A model generated the notes under the pieces. That model searched no databases. It saw only the letters and a program-made list of their open reading frames with translations, and was not told the DNA's origin. Shown piece by piece: positions 31,704 through 44,700 of a DNA stretch of 64,000 bases. Source of the DNA: Bilabrum cf. latius (taxonomy: Eukaryota > Bigyra: Bicosoecida > Bigyra > Bicosoecida); NCBI GenBank assembly GCA_965178125.1, contig OZ237772.1, forward strand, positions 434,001 through 498,000, given 5' to 3'. Every line of letters begins with the position of its first letter. Position 1 is the first letter of the stretch. Both the position numbers and the translations under genes were made by a program.

Positions 31704-34700
31704 TCAACCGTTAGCGGCAGCGCTAAACACCGCCTCTGCCTAAGGAACCAGTGAACGTTTTGCTGCCGGTTCCGCACGCACGCTCCCTTCGGCATCCCTG
31801 CGACTCACTGCAATACCAATCCTCGCCCCCTTGCCATCCCTGACGAAGCCGTGCTCGTCAACCTGAGCAACGACACGATTGGCCTTCCCAAGCACCACGC
31901 CTGTTCGCAGGGCGTCTGCAGGCAGATATATGGCCGTGGACATAGCGGGTTGCTGCAGCTCCATGACCTCTTCGCGTCGCAGCTACGAGGCTGGCACCGC
32001 AGCTACAAACACAAAGCCGCTCTCCCTGGCGGCCTAAATTGCCCCCTTCAGCGCACGGGGTTGGTAGTTGCCCGAAGCCTGCCGTGACAGCCGCTAGATT
32101 AGCCCTATCGAGGCTTTTTCCACCCTCGCCTCGTTACTTAGCCTAGTGATCTCTGCCGTCTCTGCGCTCTGGAGATGGCGTAGCCACAGGTATCGTACCA
32201 GCACGCACAAGGCAACTGCTGCGAGCACACCGAGAACCACCATGGCTGGGATCCGAGAGTCAAATGGAGCATCGACAGCGTGCCAGTGTGCAACGTACCC
32301 GCTCCAGAGCGTCCCCACGTGCACGTCCACCGCAGCGATAGGATCATCGGCAGTCGCCTCAAACATGCCGGCAGCCACTGCCTGCCCGGCCTCAATCCCG
32401 TGGATCACGTTCCAGTCGAACGGCGGGCCAAGCATGAAATCGGCGTACAAAGAGGCCAATGGCATCCTGTGGATTGCAACAGGCGGTTGTGGTGGATCCC
32501 CGTTTGCCTGCGGGAATGTCAGCGTCTCGCCGTCCGCTCTTTGCGTCGTCCTGAACGGCGAGTATCGCGCTGATGCACGCGCCGCCTCCATCATTGGCCT
32601 AACTCTTACTGCAAAACAGACCGACGGCGGGGCACGCTGTCCATCTCCAAGCCCTAGCACGTTGTCCAGATGGGCGTGCTGTGTGGTGTAGTCACCTTGA
32701 TTTCGGCCTGAGGTGGCGATACTGGGTCCTTGCGCGTTGCTGGCACTGGACGTGATGGCGGCACCAAGGCTACGCAAGACGCCTTCCATTGATTCTCCAT
32801 GTAGCAGTTGTATGGCCCGATGGATCCACTGCAGCTGCCTTGCTCTACGCGCTGCGGGTGTCGTGTGGTCGCCTTGATGCAGCACACCCAGCCCAAAATG
32901 CCTAATCGCGTGGCTGGTGCTGCCGTTGGCATGCACAAGAAACTAGCTTGCGTGCCTTCTGGATGCCATTTGCGAGGAAGCGTGCGATTTGTTGCTGCTG
33001 CTGTGTGCTTTCAACCACTTTGCCACTGCATGGACGAGGAGTACGGCTTTCTGCTGCAAGTGCACGAGTCCTTGTGGCGGGACACCCCCAGCACCGACAG
33101 GATCACCCGGAGCATTTGCCTGCGAAGGCGCAGTTAGCCTATGCAGCACTGGCTACCCACCAGTATACATTCCAGCCTGTTCGAGCCTCTCAATGAGCTC
33201 GGCCAAGTCTGGTCGCTGCACCAAGCCGGTGGCGTTCGACATCTGCAGGATAGCAGCTGCTGCCATCTGACTCACGGGAAGGGACCCAAAGACTCTCCGC
33301 TTCTGGTGACTTTGTCCACTTCTTTGTGCCATGGGACTCCCCTCTCGCAATGCAGATAGAAGGGGTACTGGCCCAAGGTAGAACGAGCCCACCACCGTGC
33401 CACGATGCAAGAGCTGCTGATGCATGGCGGCCGGATCCCATGAATCTGGATTTGCAAGCATCGGGGACACCAGCTCGTGTAATCTGCGTTGCATTGAAAC
33501 CGACTCGCCCTCCAGCTCCGATCCAGTGCCTCTGGCGTGAACACCTACAGGACACGCCGATCCGAGGAGCCAGGCAGCAGATGCAGTGGACCCGCTTCGA
33601 GCCATCAGCGTGTGCGGGTATGGGCCGGGACCGCTTGCGTTTGTATCCCCCGGGATGGGTATGTCCCTCGGTAGGAACGCAACGAGGTCAGCCCTGGCCC
33701 CTTGGCTCCACCTCGGGTGTAGGCCGAGCCCAGTGCTTGCCCCGGTCGTGACGTTGATGGTAGGCACGTCCACGGCGAAGTCCACTGCAGCGACGGCGCG
33801 GCTGATCCAAGCATCGATCGCTCCAGCGCGACTCACCACATGGCTCAAGGGCATACCCATGGCAGCCACCTGCATCGCACTGCCGCTCACAGGTGGATGC
33901 CCCAGCTCATCCGCGGTGAGATGAGGTTTGTCCACCAGGCGAGACAGCTCCGGACCGTGAAGCCCCACACCTGCGATGGGCACCCACCGAGGGACTGGTG
34001 TATACCGACGCGCGTCTTGTAAAGGCTGTTGCTCGCTACCATGTTCTGTCCGCAATACCCATGCAGATTTCATCCCGGCGATACTCATGGGGGGCTTGCG
34101 CCCCTTCATGGCAGGTGAAGGCGCGAGCACTTTACCTCCCAAGCTCGGCGCCTGAAACCTGTATGCAGCTCGGGCGGCCAGACCAGGCGCTGATGTTCCA
34201 ATCCACGGGCCTCTGCTTGGAGATTGTAACACGGCCTCGTGGAAAACGGCGAGATGTGACGAGGGCAGGTGGCTGTATGGCTCCAGGATCGCATCCTGCA
34301 CTGCCTGGTCCAGCTGGGCACTTGCGTTGCCTTTCAACTGCCGAGCCGCTGCAAGCGCCGCGGTCGCGTTGAACACCCGCATGGATCCCTGAAGCTGGGC
34401 GAGAAGAATCTGCGCTTGGGGCTGGCACACGAATGCCCTGGCCAGGTCCTGCAACCGTGCGCTGCTTTGCTGTTGCAGCTCCGACTCGGGCTCTAGATCG
34501 GATACCATGGACTAGCCTGATGCTATTGACAGCGCGATGGCTCTTGGGTCTGATTCCCTTGCAGTGCGCGGCTCGCCTGCTTGCCCCCGGGCGTCCTCCG
34601 CCGACGTGTCGGGCCAAGTTCGCGTGCCTGCAGCAGCTAGAGCGACGGCCCTTGCGAACTGTAAGAGAGGGCTCAAATCTCCATCCATCCAGCGAATCAT

Positions 34701-35543
34701 ATTTTCAGATAGCAAGTCTCGCGGGGTGTTGCCGATACCAGGCCCGAGCAGGAACTGGTCGTCCAGGGGAGGCGAGCACTGGAGCACGTGCTCCCGAGCG
34801 TTCGCGTCGATCGGCCCCGTCCTCACCCGCACCATGGGCAGCGGTATTGAAACTTTCCGTGGCCACTGTAAATCAATATCGATCAGGGCGCTTCCAGACC
34901 AGCCAGACAGCACGATCGGATCAGCAGAGCCGCCGGCACGGTGCGTTCTGGCTGGGGTCGAGCGAGCAGCGAGCCGCAGAATGCCCAGGGTGGCGTTGCT
35001 GGCATTAGTATTCACGTCAGCATTACCAAATATACTTCGTATATCTTCATAAGCTGGCATTATGGGCATATCATACGGACCAAGTCTCTACGGCCTGTCT
35101 AGTATGTTGGCTTCGGTCTCCCATTGCGCCAACTCAATCCTCTGCATCTATGTTCCTCCGTTCGCCACGTGTGCCCCATACGGCTCCAAATACAGAACTA
35201 TTGTCAAATTGATAACAGCATGCTCCGAATGTGCGGGTCTATTCCTAGCTGATAGAACTACGAAGGCTTCTAGTGTTGCATTCTGGTGCTTCTCCGGAGT
35301 GTACCGGATGGCTGTATCAGCAGCTGCGGTAGCCTACCCACTCTGCACAGATGAAACATAGTTCTTAATGACAGGAGCATGCACTGGAGCGCATGCATTG
35401 TTCTGGCGAGACTGCTCGCTCCCACATATCCAAGCGTCTACTAACGATGGGGGTGCGAGCACCTGTGCACAAGCGCGCTGGTACGCTGCAACGAGAGCGA
35501 TCACGCTCCAAAGAATGGCTCGACCAGCGATGGCGAGAGTCAT
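31704..35543 (-). CDS. Gene X, predicted type I membrane glycoprotein (1279 aa)
   Basis: Single exon from ATG 35543 to TGA 31704, joined across eight TAG codons read as Gln (for example 35334, 34512, 33153, 32094). The N-terminus is a signal peptide (MTLAIAGRAILWSVIALVAA, then YQRACAQ). About 1070 residues follow with at least ten N-glycosylation sequons (NATL, NLTI, NASNAT, NVTT and others). One transmembrane helix near residues 1098-1120 (IPAMVVLGVLAAVALCVLV) is followed by a cytoplasmic tail of about 160 residues. This is the layout of a cell-surface or lysosomal type I protein. I do not recognise a domain. It diverges from the giant gene across a 178-bp spacer, and its 3' end was copied in the segmental duplication. 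Confidence 0.7.
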
Positions 35544-35721
35544 TGCATGAGTGCTGTGATGCGCGGCCTGGATTTCGGCGTGGAATGTTGCGACCTTCCC
35601 AACCCAGCGACTTGCTCAGCTCATGCTGTGCGACCTTGTTCCGTCGGCCGGCGCCGCGCCAAACAGCTATTCCGTTGCTCCCGAATCGCAGATACCGCCC
35701 ACGGGCGATTTGCTGCGCTTT
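35544..35721. promoter_or_regulatory. Short divergent spacer between gene X and the giant gene
   Basis: Only 178 bp separate the two divergent start codons, so it must hold both 5' UTRs and promoters if the starts are right. No specific element was recognised. The promoter role follows from orientation. Confidence 0.45.
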
Positions 35722-38700
35722 ATGTCAAATCAAGGCCCGCCAGGGTTTGCGCACGACTATATAGAGTAGGATGGAAACGCTCTTGCACAGGGGCTTGCGC
35801 GTCGAACGCTGGACGGTCCGCCCCGAGTCGTACCGACACCGTCTGATTCGACCCTTGCGGCAACCGAAGCCTGGGCGCGGGCCGTGCTCGCAGAATCTAA
35901 GGAACAGGCACATCGAGACCTTGTGCGCTAGGCCGGTGGAATCTCTGGTCCAATCGCGGACGAGGCCATACCGCCGAGCCTGCCGAAATCATCTGCGTCG
36001 ACCGAACGCGGACGCGCATCCACTCCGACGTACAAGACTCGTCATCGGACGCCTTCTACCGGCATTGGCTCTCGAGCATCTTCTTTGGCAGGACGCAGGA
36101 GTGCCGCCCGCACAGTGCTGCCTCGGTCTCGCCGGCAAGGCGGCGGCAGTGGCAGAGGTGCAACTGAAGGTCGCCCGCGCACTGTGGCATTCGTGAGAAG
36201 CAAGACAGAAGAGGAAAGTGGCCGCTCTACGTTCAAGTAGCGGGAATCGACTGCTGAGATGGCGCGGGGTGCTGTCGACCTGTCTGCGAGCCGGGCAAGT
36301 GCTCGGGGTTCGGTGAAGGCGAGCACGAGCCCCGGTCGCAACTTGAAGGTGCCGCTGGAAGACTCCGGGGCGGAGGCCGCGAGCCGCATGCTGTCGGAGC
36401 GCAACGTGGGCGGCACTCTGGACATGGACGAGCAGCTGCTCGCATCGACAGGAGGCAGGGACGCACTCAGGAGCAGGGCCATGGAGCGGGATGCGGGGGC
36501 GGGCTCATGGGTCCCGAGGGATGGGGATGGGGATGGGGATGAGGGCAGGGGGGGTGGGACTAGCACTGGCAGGGGGGGTCGCATGGGGGACAAGGAAGAA
36601 GAGGAAATTCGCCGTCTGGAGGAGGAGGAGGAGGGTGAGGGAGGGGGGATTGGCGGGGTTGTGTCTGATGACGAAGAGGAGCACGGAGCAGGTGCTCGGG
36701 TGGGGACTGGACGAGCGAGACGGGAGCTGGATGACGCGCTGGAGGGCGCATTCCCAGGTGCCATGCTTGCCTTGGAGAAGAGGCAGAAGAAGGCGGCCAG
36801 GCGGGTGGAGAGGGAGGAGGCGGAGGCAAGGGGGGCTGGCGGGGGCAGCGGGGGAAGTGCGCTGGTGGATCAGCGGGCGGGTGGTGGGGCAGGCGCCTCG
36901 TCTAGGTCCAAGCCCGGCCGCGGGGTGATGCAAGATCACCCTGTAGGGGCGGGTAGGGACCCCGAGGCGGACGCAGATGAGGCCGTAGCAACGCAGGCTG
37001 CAGCCCAGCGGGTGATGCGGGGGGAGTCGGATATAGCCGTTGAGCTGCGGCGGTGGGCGAGGAAGAGACCCAGGCAGCTGTACTCTCGGCTTGCAGACTC
37101 GGTTTGGCTGTCCAAGCTGGGCGAGCAGGACCTCAGGGCGGCTGTCCGGCAGCTGCTGGGTCTGGCCTGGCAGCGGGAGGCGCTGGTGAGCCTGCTCAAG
37201 GCGAGCTACCACAGAGATGTGTTCCGGCTTAGGGAGTTCCTGTTCCGCAGAAAAATGCGCGGCGCCACGCTGGCCGGCATGCGGGCCGCGCTAGCCCTCA
37301 GGGATGGCCCGGTGAAAGAGGGGGATGACGATGACGATGACGATGACGAGGGCGGTGAAGATGAGGGTGACGGTGACGGTGACGGTGACGGTGCTGGTGA
37401 GTCTGGCACTGGCGAGGGCAAAGAGGAGAATTGGGGGGGCGTTGGTGGGGGCAGCAGGGAGGGTGCAAGCCTTGGCACTGGAGCTGGGCCCGGGTTGCGC
37501 GTGGATACAAGTCCCCCGACCGGGGGCCGCACCCCCAGCGTGGGGTCACACCCCCAGGGGAATGTCCCCAGCGAGGCCGAGTTGCTTGCCATGGCCGAGG
37601 CCCAGGGGCTTGAGACCTGGTCCCCTGCGCTTGCCAAGGGCTTGCCCACCTCTGTGGAGCTGAGGCAGCTGATGCGGCTGTTCGGCCTCAGCTCCAGCGT
37701 GGTGCCAGTGAGATCAAGCGAGTACGAGAAGCTGCTCTTCACCCGGGACAGGTTCATCGAGCTGGCGGGGAGGCACGAGCAGCTCCTCGAGGAGGGGAGG
37801 AAGCTGGCCCGGAGGCACAGGGACCTGAGCGAGTCGGCTGCCAGGGTGGCCGCCGGTGTGGATGAGGCTGCGCATGGGGCGGACGAGGCGGTGGACCAGG
37901 CCAGGGTGTTCCGCAAGCGGCTCGAAGCCGCGCAGGACCGACTGAAGGAGGCTGCCGCCGCCGTGCTGCAGCTGCGGCAGCGGGTCAGGCAATCGGAGCA
38001 GGACGCGCGCACTGCGGCTGAGGCGGAGGCAGAGGCAGCCGAGGCCGCTGGGAAACTTCAGAGCGAGCGCGATGCTCTGCGCAAGGAGCTGTAGGACCTC
38101 AGGGAACAACTAGGCGCCAGGGAACAAGCAGCGAATGCGGCCGCGCAGCTGGCAGACAAGGAGGCAGACGAGGCGCGTGAGGAAGCGACAGAGGCGTCGA
38201 GAAGGGCCGATCGGGCCGAGGAAATAGCCAGGGAACAAGAGCAGAAAGCGGGTGGGATGGAGCAGCGTGCGCAAGGGCTGGAGGTTGAGCTGAAGGAGGC
38301 TCGCGGGTAGTTGAGGAGGGCGAGGGAGGATGCAGCACGGGTCCGGAAGCAGCTGGCCGCGGCTGTGGATGGCGCCACTGGTACGGGTACCGACAGCAGC
38401 AGCAGCAGCGGCGGTCGTGGCGGTGGTGGTGGTCATCCGGGGGAGTACACGGTGCCAGACACGCGGCACTAGTCGGTGGGCAGCAGTGCCGTGCGACAGC
38501 CGCACTCGTCATCCTCACTTGGTACGAGAAGGCCGCTGGGCCTCGTCGAAGAGAAGGGCTCGCAGACTGACCCGAGTAGCTGGGCAGCTGAAGGTGATGC
38601 GGATGGGGAGGGGGGTGGAGAGGGGGAGGGCCCCTCGTATGGCTCCCCTAGGGGATCTGTGGGCGATGGGAGACAAGGTGCAGCGCATGGTAGTGCCGTG

Positions 38701-41700
38701 CAGCCCGGCGTGCACTACGGGGGCGAGGGCGGCATGCAGTCGGCAGCGACGCCCGACGGTGTGGGGACCCGCCGCAGACTCGGAGGCAGGACACCGGGGA
38801 ACAATGGCCGCGGTAGGGAAAATGGGCCAGACAAAGGCGCAGCTGATGGTGGTAGCGGGGGTGGGACGAAGACCAGGCGTGGGTCCGGTGGGTCGGGGTT
38901 CCTGCGTGCAGGTGACATGGCAGGCATGCCCTCGCTCAGCGTGTTGGATGCATTGCAGCTGCTACTGGGCGGAACATCCATCCTGCAACGGTCGAAGGCC
39001 AGGACTGGGGAACACACGGGGACTTCTGGGGAACACACGGGGACTTCTGGGGAACACACGGGGACTTCTGGCCATGGGGGCCCGACGCCTGGGGAACAAA
39101 CAGACAGGAGTCGTGATGGCGAGTCACATGCGGCAGTGCAAGGCAGTGCACCTGGTGAGAATGGCAAGTAGTCCTCCGGGTCCAGCTCCAGCTCCCGCCC
39201 GCCCCCCTTGCTGCGTGTCCCCACAGCCAAACGGACACAGATCCGAGAGGCCTTGCTGGGCGAGGCGCGGCGAAGGAGGCTGGTGGAAGGCGCGCTGGGC
39301 ACCGGAGACGACGAGGCGGTAAAAAGGGAAAAAGGAGGCCGAGGAGGAGGTAGAGATGGGGATGGGGGTGGGGATGGGGACGGGTCTTTGCCGGATGCGA
39401 CTCGCCGCGCCAGGGCCAGGATCGGGTGGTCTGACCTGGTGGCGCTGTCCCGGGAGGTGCTGGTGGAGAGGGCGAGGATCGAGGAGGAGAGGGAGAAGAA
39501 ATTGATGGACAGGCAGCTGCACCAACTATCCGTTGAGTCCTCGGGGGAACAAGGGCAGGGGGGTGGTGGTGCGACGGAGGAGCGGGGTGAGGAGCAAGAG
39601 ACGGGGGTTCGGCTGGACCAGCCCTCTATCGTGTCGATGGATGGAGAGGTGGTGGGGCTGCATGAGAGCCTCCTAGATGAGCTTGATGCGCAGATGGGGG
39701 TGCATGCCGACGGAGACGGGGGCTCGGATGATAATCAGGTCCAGGACACCGTTGGCCCCGATGGCAAAGGCAAGAGCACAGGCAAAGGCAAGAGCACAGG
39801 CAAGAGCACAGGCAAAGGCAAGAGCACAGGCAAGAGCACAGGCAAGGGCAAGGGCAAGGGCAAGAGCCACAAAGATGGATCAGGGTCCATGGGTGGCGCA
39901 AAAGCGAAAGATGCCCCCAGCAGGAACAAGAACGAGAAAACAGATCCAGGGCCCGACACCGCCCGATCGCACTCGTCACACGGAAGCGGCGCTCACCCCC
40001 CCGACTCGGCCAGGAGCCTCCTCCCCGCCGTTCCCAAGGGACCCCCGCCCCTGGGTCTGGTCCTGGGGGCGGACCCTTTCGATGCCCGATCCACCGCTGG
40101 ATTGCGGAAGCATCCGGGGGACTCGGAGTCGGATTCTGAGGGCGAGGAGTCGGCGGCTCTCCGGTCCGCCCAATCGGCGCTGTACGGCGAGGGCAGCATC
40201 ATCATGCCTGCCGGCGCTCTGCGGGCGGTGCGGCGTGCGATCGAGCTGGCGATGAGGGAGCGGGCGACTCTGCTGCTGAGCGGGGGAGGAGGGGAAGCGG
40301 CGCAGGCGGCGGCAGCGAGGGCCAAGAGGATGCGGCGGGGGTCTGCAGCGGGCGGGGCTGCGGCCGGGATCCAGCTGGACGGGGACGAGGAGCCCACCGA
40401 CCCCAAGGCGAAGCAGTCCCTGATCGCACAGCTGAGGGAGAGGATGCGGGCGCTGGAGGAGGAGCTGGTGCACCTGAGCATGGGGTTCAGGCACGCTGAC
40501 CTGACTCTGAAGCAGCGGGATGTGGTCCGACTGGAGCTGCAGAAGGTCCGCAGGTCCGAGGCTAGGGCGGTGCAGGCACGGGACCAGGCTATGGAGGAGT
40601 GTGACGAGCTGGTGGCGGAGGTGGAGGGGGCCAAGGCGGCGGCAGCCAAGGCCAAGGCGGGGCAGTCTGCAGCGGAGAGGAAGGTGAAGGATGTGCTGGT
40701 GATCCTAGGGCTCACTGGGGCGCAGGTGGCTGGGCTCAGGGCTCGTCTGCAGAAGCAGGAGCAGGCCACGCAGGCGCAGGCTGACCTCGTGAAAGACTTA
40801 GAGGCAATGCAGGTGCAGGCGGCAAGCAGCCACGAGGAGGAGAAGGCTGGGATGAGGATGGCGCAGGCTAAGCTAGAGGGCGAGCTGGCCCAGGCTCAGG
40901 CCCGACTCGAGTACATGAACAACTACTCCAAGGGTGTTGCCAGGAAGTCTGCCTCCAAGGCGGTTGCAACCGTGATGGAGGCCCTGGGCCCCGCGGGGGC
41001 ACAGCTGGGCCGGGCCATAGGGCTGCTAGAGGAACACAGGGATCGGATCAAGGAGGGTGCGGGGGAGGCCGAGGCGGAGATGGAGGAGCTCAGGGAGCGC
41101 ATGCTTGCCGCCGCTGCGGGTGGGCGCCGCAAGGCAGCGGGGGCGGCGGAGGGGGCGGGGCAGGACCGGCCCCAGACGGCACCGGTCGCAGTCGGCTCCG
41201 AATCCGGTTCTCCAGGTGCCGGGCCGGGCGAGGCGGACGGAAGTAGGCCCACCTCTAGTCCGCCCCGAGCCAGGCCGGCGGTGGCATCGCACTCGTCACA
41301 CCGTCCTTCAAGCGGCAGGCCGGGATCAGGCAGCAGCAGCTCCAGCAGCAGCTCCAGCAAGGGTGGAGGCACCGGGGCCGTGAGGAGCGGCGACAGGGAT
41401 CCGGAGCCGGAAGAAATCGCGGCCGATGTGGCAGCCAGGGCAAAGCAGGTGCTGGGGCTGGCGGGGTTGCTGCCAAAGGTGCTGCAGCAGCTGTCCGTTG
41501 CGGAGGGGGAGCGGAGGGGCGCCGAGGCTGCTGCCGTGGCCGCCGAGGCAAAGGCGAAAGAGAAGGAGAAGCAAGAGGTGCTGGCGGCCACGGCGGTACG
41601 GCAACAGCAGGAGGAAATCGCCCGTCTGGAGGGCATCGTGAGCGCATTGAGCAGGCACAGGAGTAAGACGGAGGTGGAGGTGGAGAAGCTGAAGGCCAAG

Positions 41701-44700
41701 TTAGAGGAGGCCCAGGCCACTGCGACGGTGGCAGGTGACGAGGCAGCTAGGGCAGAGAGAGAGAAGCAAATAGCGCAGGAGAGAGCAGAGTAGGCTGCTG
41801 CGGCGGTTGCGACCGATGGTGCGTCCCCTCCGGGTGGGTCAATGGCGGGGTCCTCAGCATCACCCGGCAGTCAAACCGGGTCCGTGGCAGCTAGCAGTCG
41901 GCAGACTGGTAAGGTGGATCAGGTGGATCCGCGTGGTGAGACAAGTGGAGGACATGGGCCATCAGGTAAACAAGGGGCGGTTAGATCCAGTGCTGGTTCA
42001 ATCGGAGATGGTGACGGTGAGGCTATCAGCGGGGACCCAGCGGCCGCAGAAGTCGCTCGTCTGCGGTCACGGGTAAGCCAGCTCGAGGCAGAGCTTGGGC
42101 TCGGGAGTGAGAGTGCGGGTGAGGGTGCCGGTGCGGGCTAGAGGTAGAGCGGAGAGAGGGGGAGAGGGGAGCTGGGCGAGGCCGCTGGTGCCATGACGGC
42201 GGGGAGCACGAGTGCGTCAGTGGCTGGCACTGGACGTGGGTCAGCGGCGGGGTCACGGCAGGAAGGCGGGTCAGGACGAGGACGAGGGTATGGGCCAGGC
42301 CATGCCTCCGAAGCGCACTCGTCACACGCAAGCGACAGTGGAAGCGTTCACTCGTCACACATGGACGGCCGACCGCGGAGCGGGGGTCCGCGCGGGAATG
42401 GACAGGACCTGCCAGGTGGCTCGGCTACTGGCCCCGAGGGCGTGGGCATGGGGCACCGACGCGGCACTGGATTCCAGAGGAGACCGGGCTCGTCACACTC
42501 TGGCACCTCACGGGAGGGGTCACCCCTGGGAAGGGGAAGAGGCGGGGTGAGAGACCGACCCGGGACGGGCGGTAGGCTAGCAGGCCGAGGCCCAGGCGAG
42601 GCAGGCATGGCTGCGGGGAGCTGGAGCGGCCCCCAGGACGGTGGCCTGGATCTAGCTGGGGCTGGGGCCAGACCCGAGGTGCGTGTGGTGGTGGGGTACG
42701 AGAAGATGCGGGGGAGGGTGCCCTTCGTGCTCAAGGGGGGGCCTAATGACAAGCACGTGCAAACAGCGCACGACCCTCTGTTTGTTCTCCAGGGAACAAG
42801 CGGGCAGGGACAGGGGCGCCCCTGGTCCAAGGGCACCTCGCTTGGGTCCGACCTCGCACCCCTCCCCGGGATGGGCCCACTGTCCCCCACCGCGCTGCAG
42901 GGGTCCATGTCCCAGGGCCCCGGGGAGGGGGGGGGCGTGCATGGGGGTGGCAGGAGGCATCCATCGGTGGATTGGGACCTGGATGGGGAGGAGGTCAGGG
43001 GGTTGGGCAGCAGCGGGTATGCGAGTCGCAGCGGGTCTCGGATGTCGGGGCGCCGCGCATCGATAGGTGCGGTTCCGCAGGAGGGTATGGGCCAGTCTGC
43101 GAGAGGGGAGGGGCAGCGGCGGAGGCGGAGGAGCGTGGCATTCGAGGCCAGAGTGATGCCAACTGCAGTGCACGGTGGTGCAGCGGCGGGCAGGCCTCGT
43201 GGTCGCACCCCATTCGGGGGTCGTGCGGGCAGGGGGGTAGAACCACAGGGGGATAGAGGTGGCGGTGGCCGCGGCGGCATCACTCCCGTGTTTTCGTCCC
43301 ACCGACCCGCGTCCTCCAGCCGGGGCTCTAAGGGCTCGTAGTCGAACGAGACAGAGGGTCTGGGCCTAGGACCTGCGCATGCCTCCAGGAAGCCCGGCCC
43401 CGTGCCCGCCTCCTTCGCCGCGGGGGGGTCATCCTCCCCCTCGGTGGGGACTCAGGGGGGCGAGGCGCGAGATGGAAGCGCGGATTGTGACTCCGGATAC
43501 GCGGGAAGAGCCGCAACTGACGTCCACAGCGGGTCTGGAACTGGCACCGGCACCGGCACCGGCACCGGCACAGGGCTTGGAGTCAGTGCGGGTCGCGACC
43601 CCGCCGCAGGCCAGCTAGAACAGCAGACCGAAGGGCTTTCCAGGCACTCGTCACACCAACGTGCATCCACCGCCCCCGCGCACCGCTCCCGCAGCGACGA
43701 AATCGGCTCCGGATCCTTCGTGCGCCCCCCCCGCGGGTACATGGGCGGATCCGTGGACTTCGGGCAGGGGCCCGCTCTCGATCCGGAGCTGATTACCCAG
43801 ATGCAGCGCACTGCGGTTCAGGCGGCAGAGAAGCGCCTCAGTCGAGAGCACCGCATGCGGGTGCGCCGAGGATCCATGCCTCTGTCGCTTAAGGCCAGGC
43901 GGGAGGAGCTGGAGAGAGCCGCGGCTGAGACGAGGAGGGCGGCGGGGGTAGGGCGGGTGGGAGGAGTGCTGGGTGCGGCGGGTGTGGCGGGGGGTGGGCG
44001 GCAGTCGGCGGGGGGTGATGGGTTGCGGGCGCTGCGGCGGGGATCTGGTGTGACGAGTGCGGCCAGCCGCGGGTCCCAGGGCCACGTGGTGAGCCTGTCT
44101 TTGGCCGAGCAGGAGGACGCCGGTGGGGACATGCACGGTGTGACGAGTGATGGAATAAGTGGTGTGACAAGTGGCTGGGGCAAGGACGATGGTTAGCACG
44201 GTCTCGATAGGGCGAGTGCCTGGGGAGGAGGAGGGGGGGGGGGGGCAGGAGGGGGTAACAACACTGACGCCTGGCTGGTCAAATCCAGCATGTCATCTGC
44301 TGTGCATGCCCCGGGATGGGACGTTGACGTCGGGGATATTCACAGAGAGAGCGCGGATGGAGCTGGCAGGATGAGCCCAGAGACTGGGCTGCGGGCCGCC
44401 TCACGAGGGTCTCTGGGCCTGGGCCAGACACGCGTGGATGCAGGTCCATCGGCAGCTGGTGCGCGTGGCAGGCGGGGCTCCCTTCCCATGACGAGGGTGG
44501 AGCAGGAGGCCGCGAGACTGCTGGCACTGGCGCGGGCCAGGGAACAAGAGAGGGACAGCCCGTAGATACGTCAGGGTCAAGATCAGGGTCGAGATTCAGC
44601 ACTTGAGGGCAGCAAGCGGCAGGTTGCCATCGCCAGCCGGGCGCTGGCGGGGGGACAGCCAGGGAACAAAGCGACAGTGCTGCACCGCAATGAACTGCGC

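Larger units (their letters stand above)
27331..31895 (+). repeat. Segmental tandem duplication, unit 2
   Basis: Repeats unit 1 in the same order: TYW1 radical-SAM half, gene Y, 3' end of gene X, after which gene X continues to its full length. The TYW1 coding part differs at very few bases, while the Y region differs more, including an extra block of about 140 bp in unit 2 (around 29166-29317). Confidence 0.9.

Noticed and set aside
42348-43283. 311-codon minus-strand frame
   Set aside because: Shadow of the giant gene, proline-rich and without motifs.
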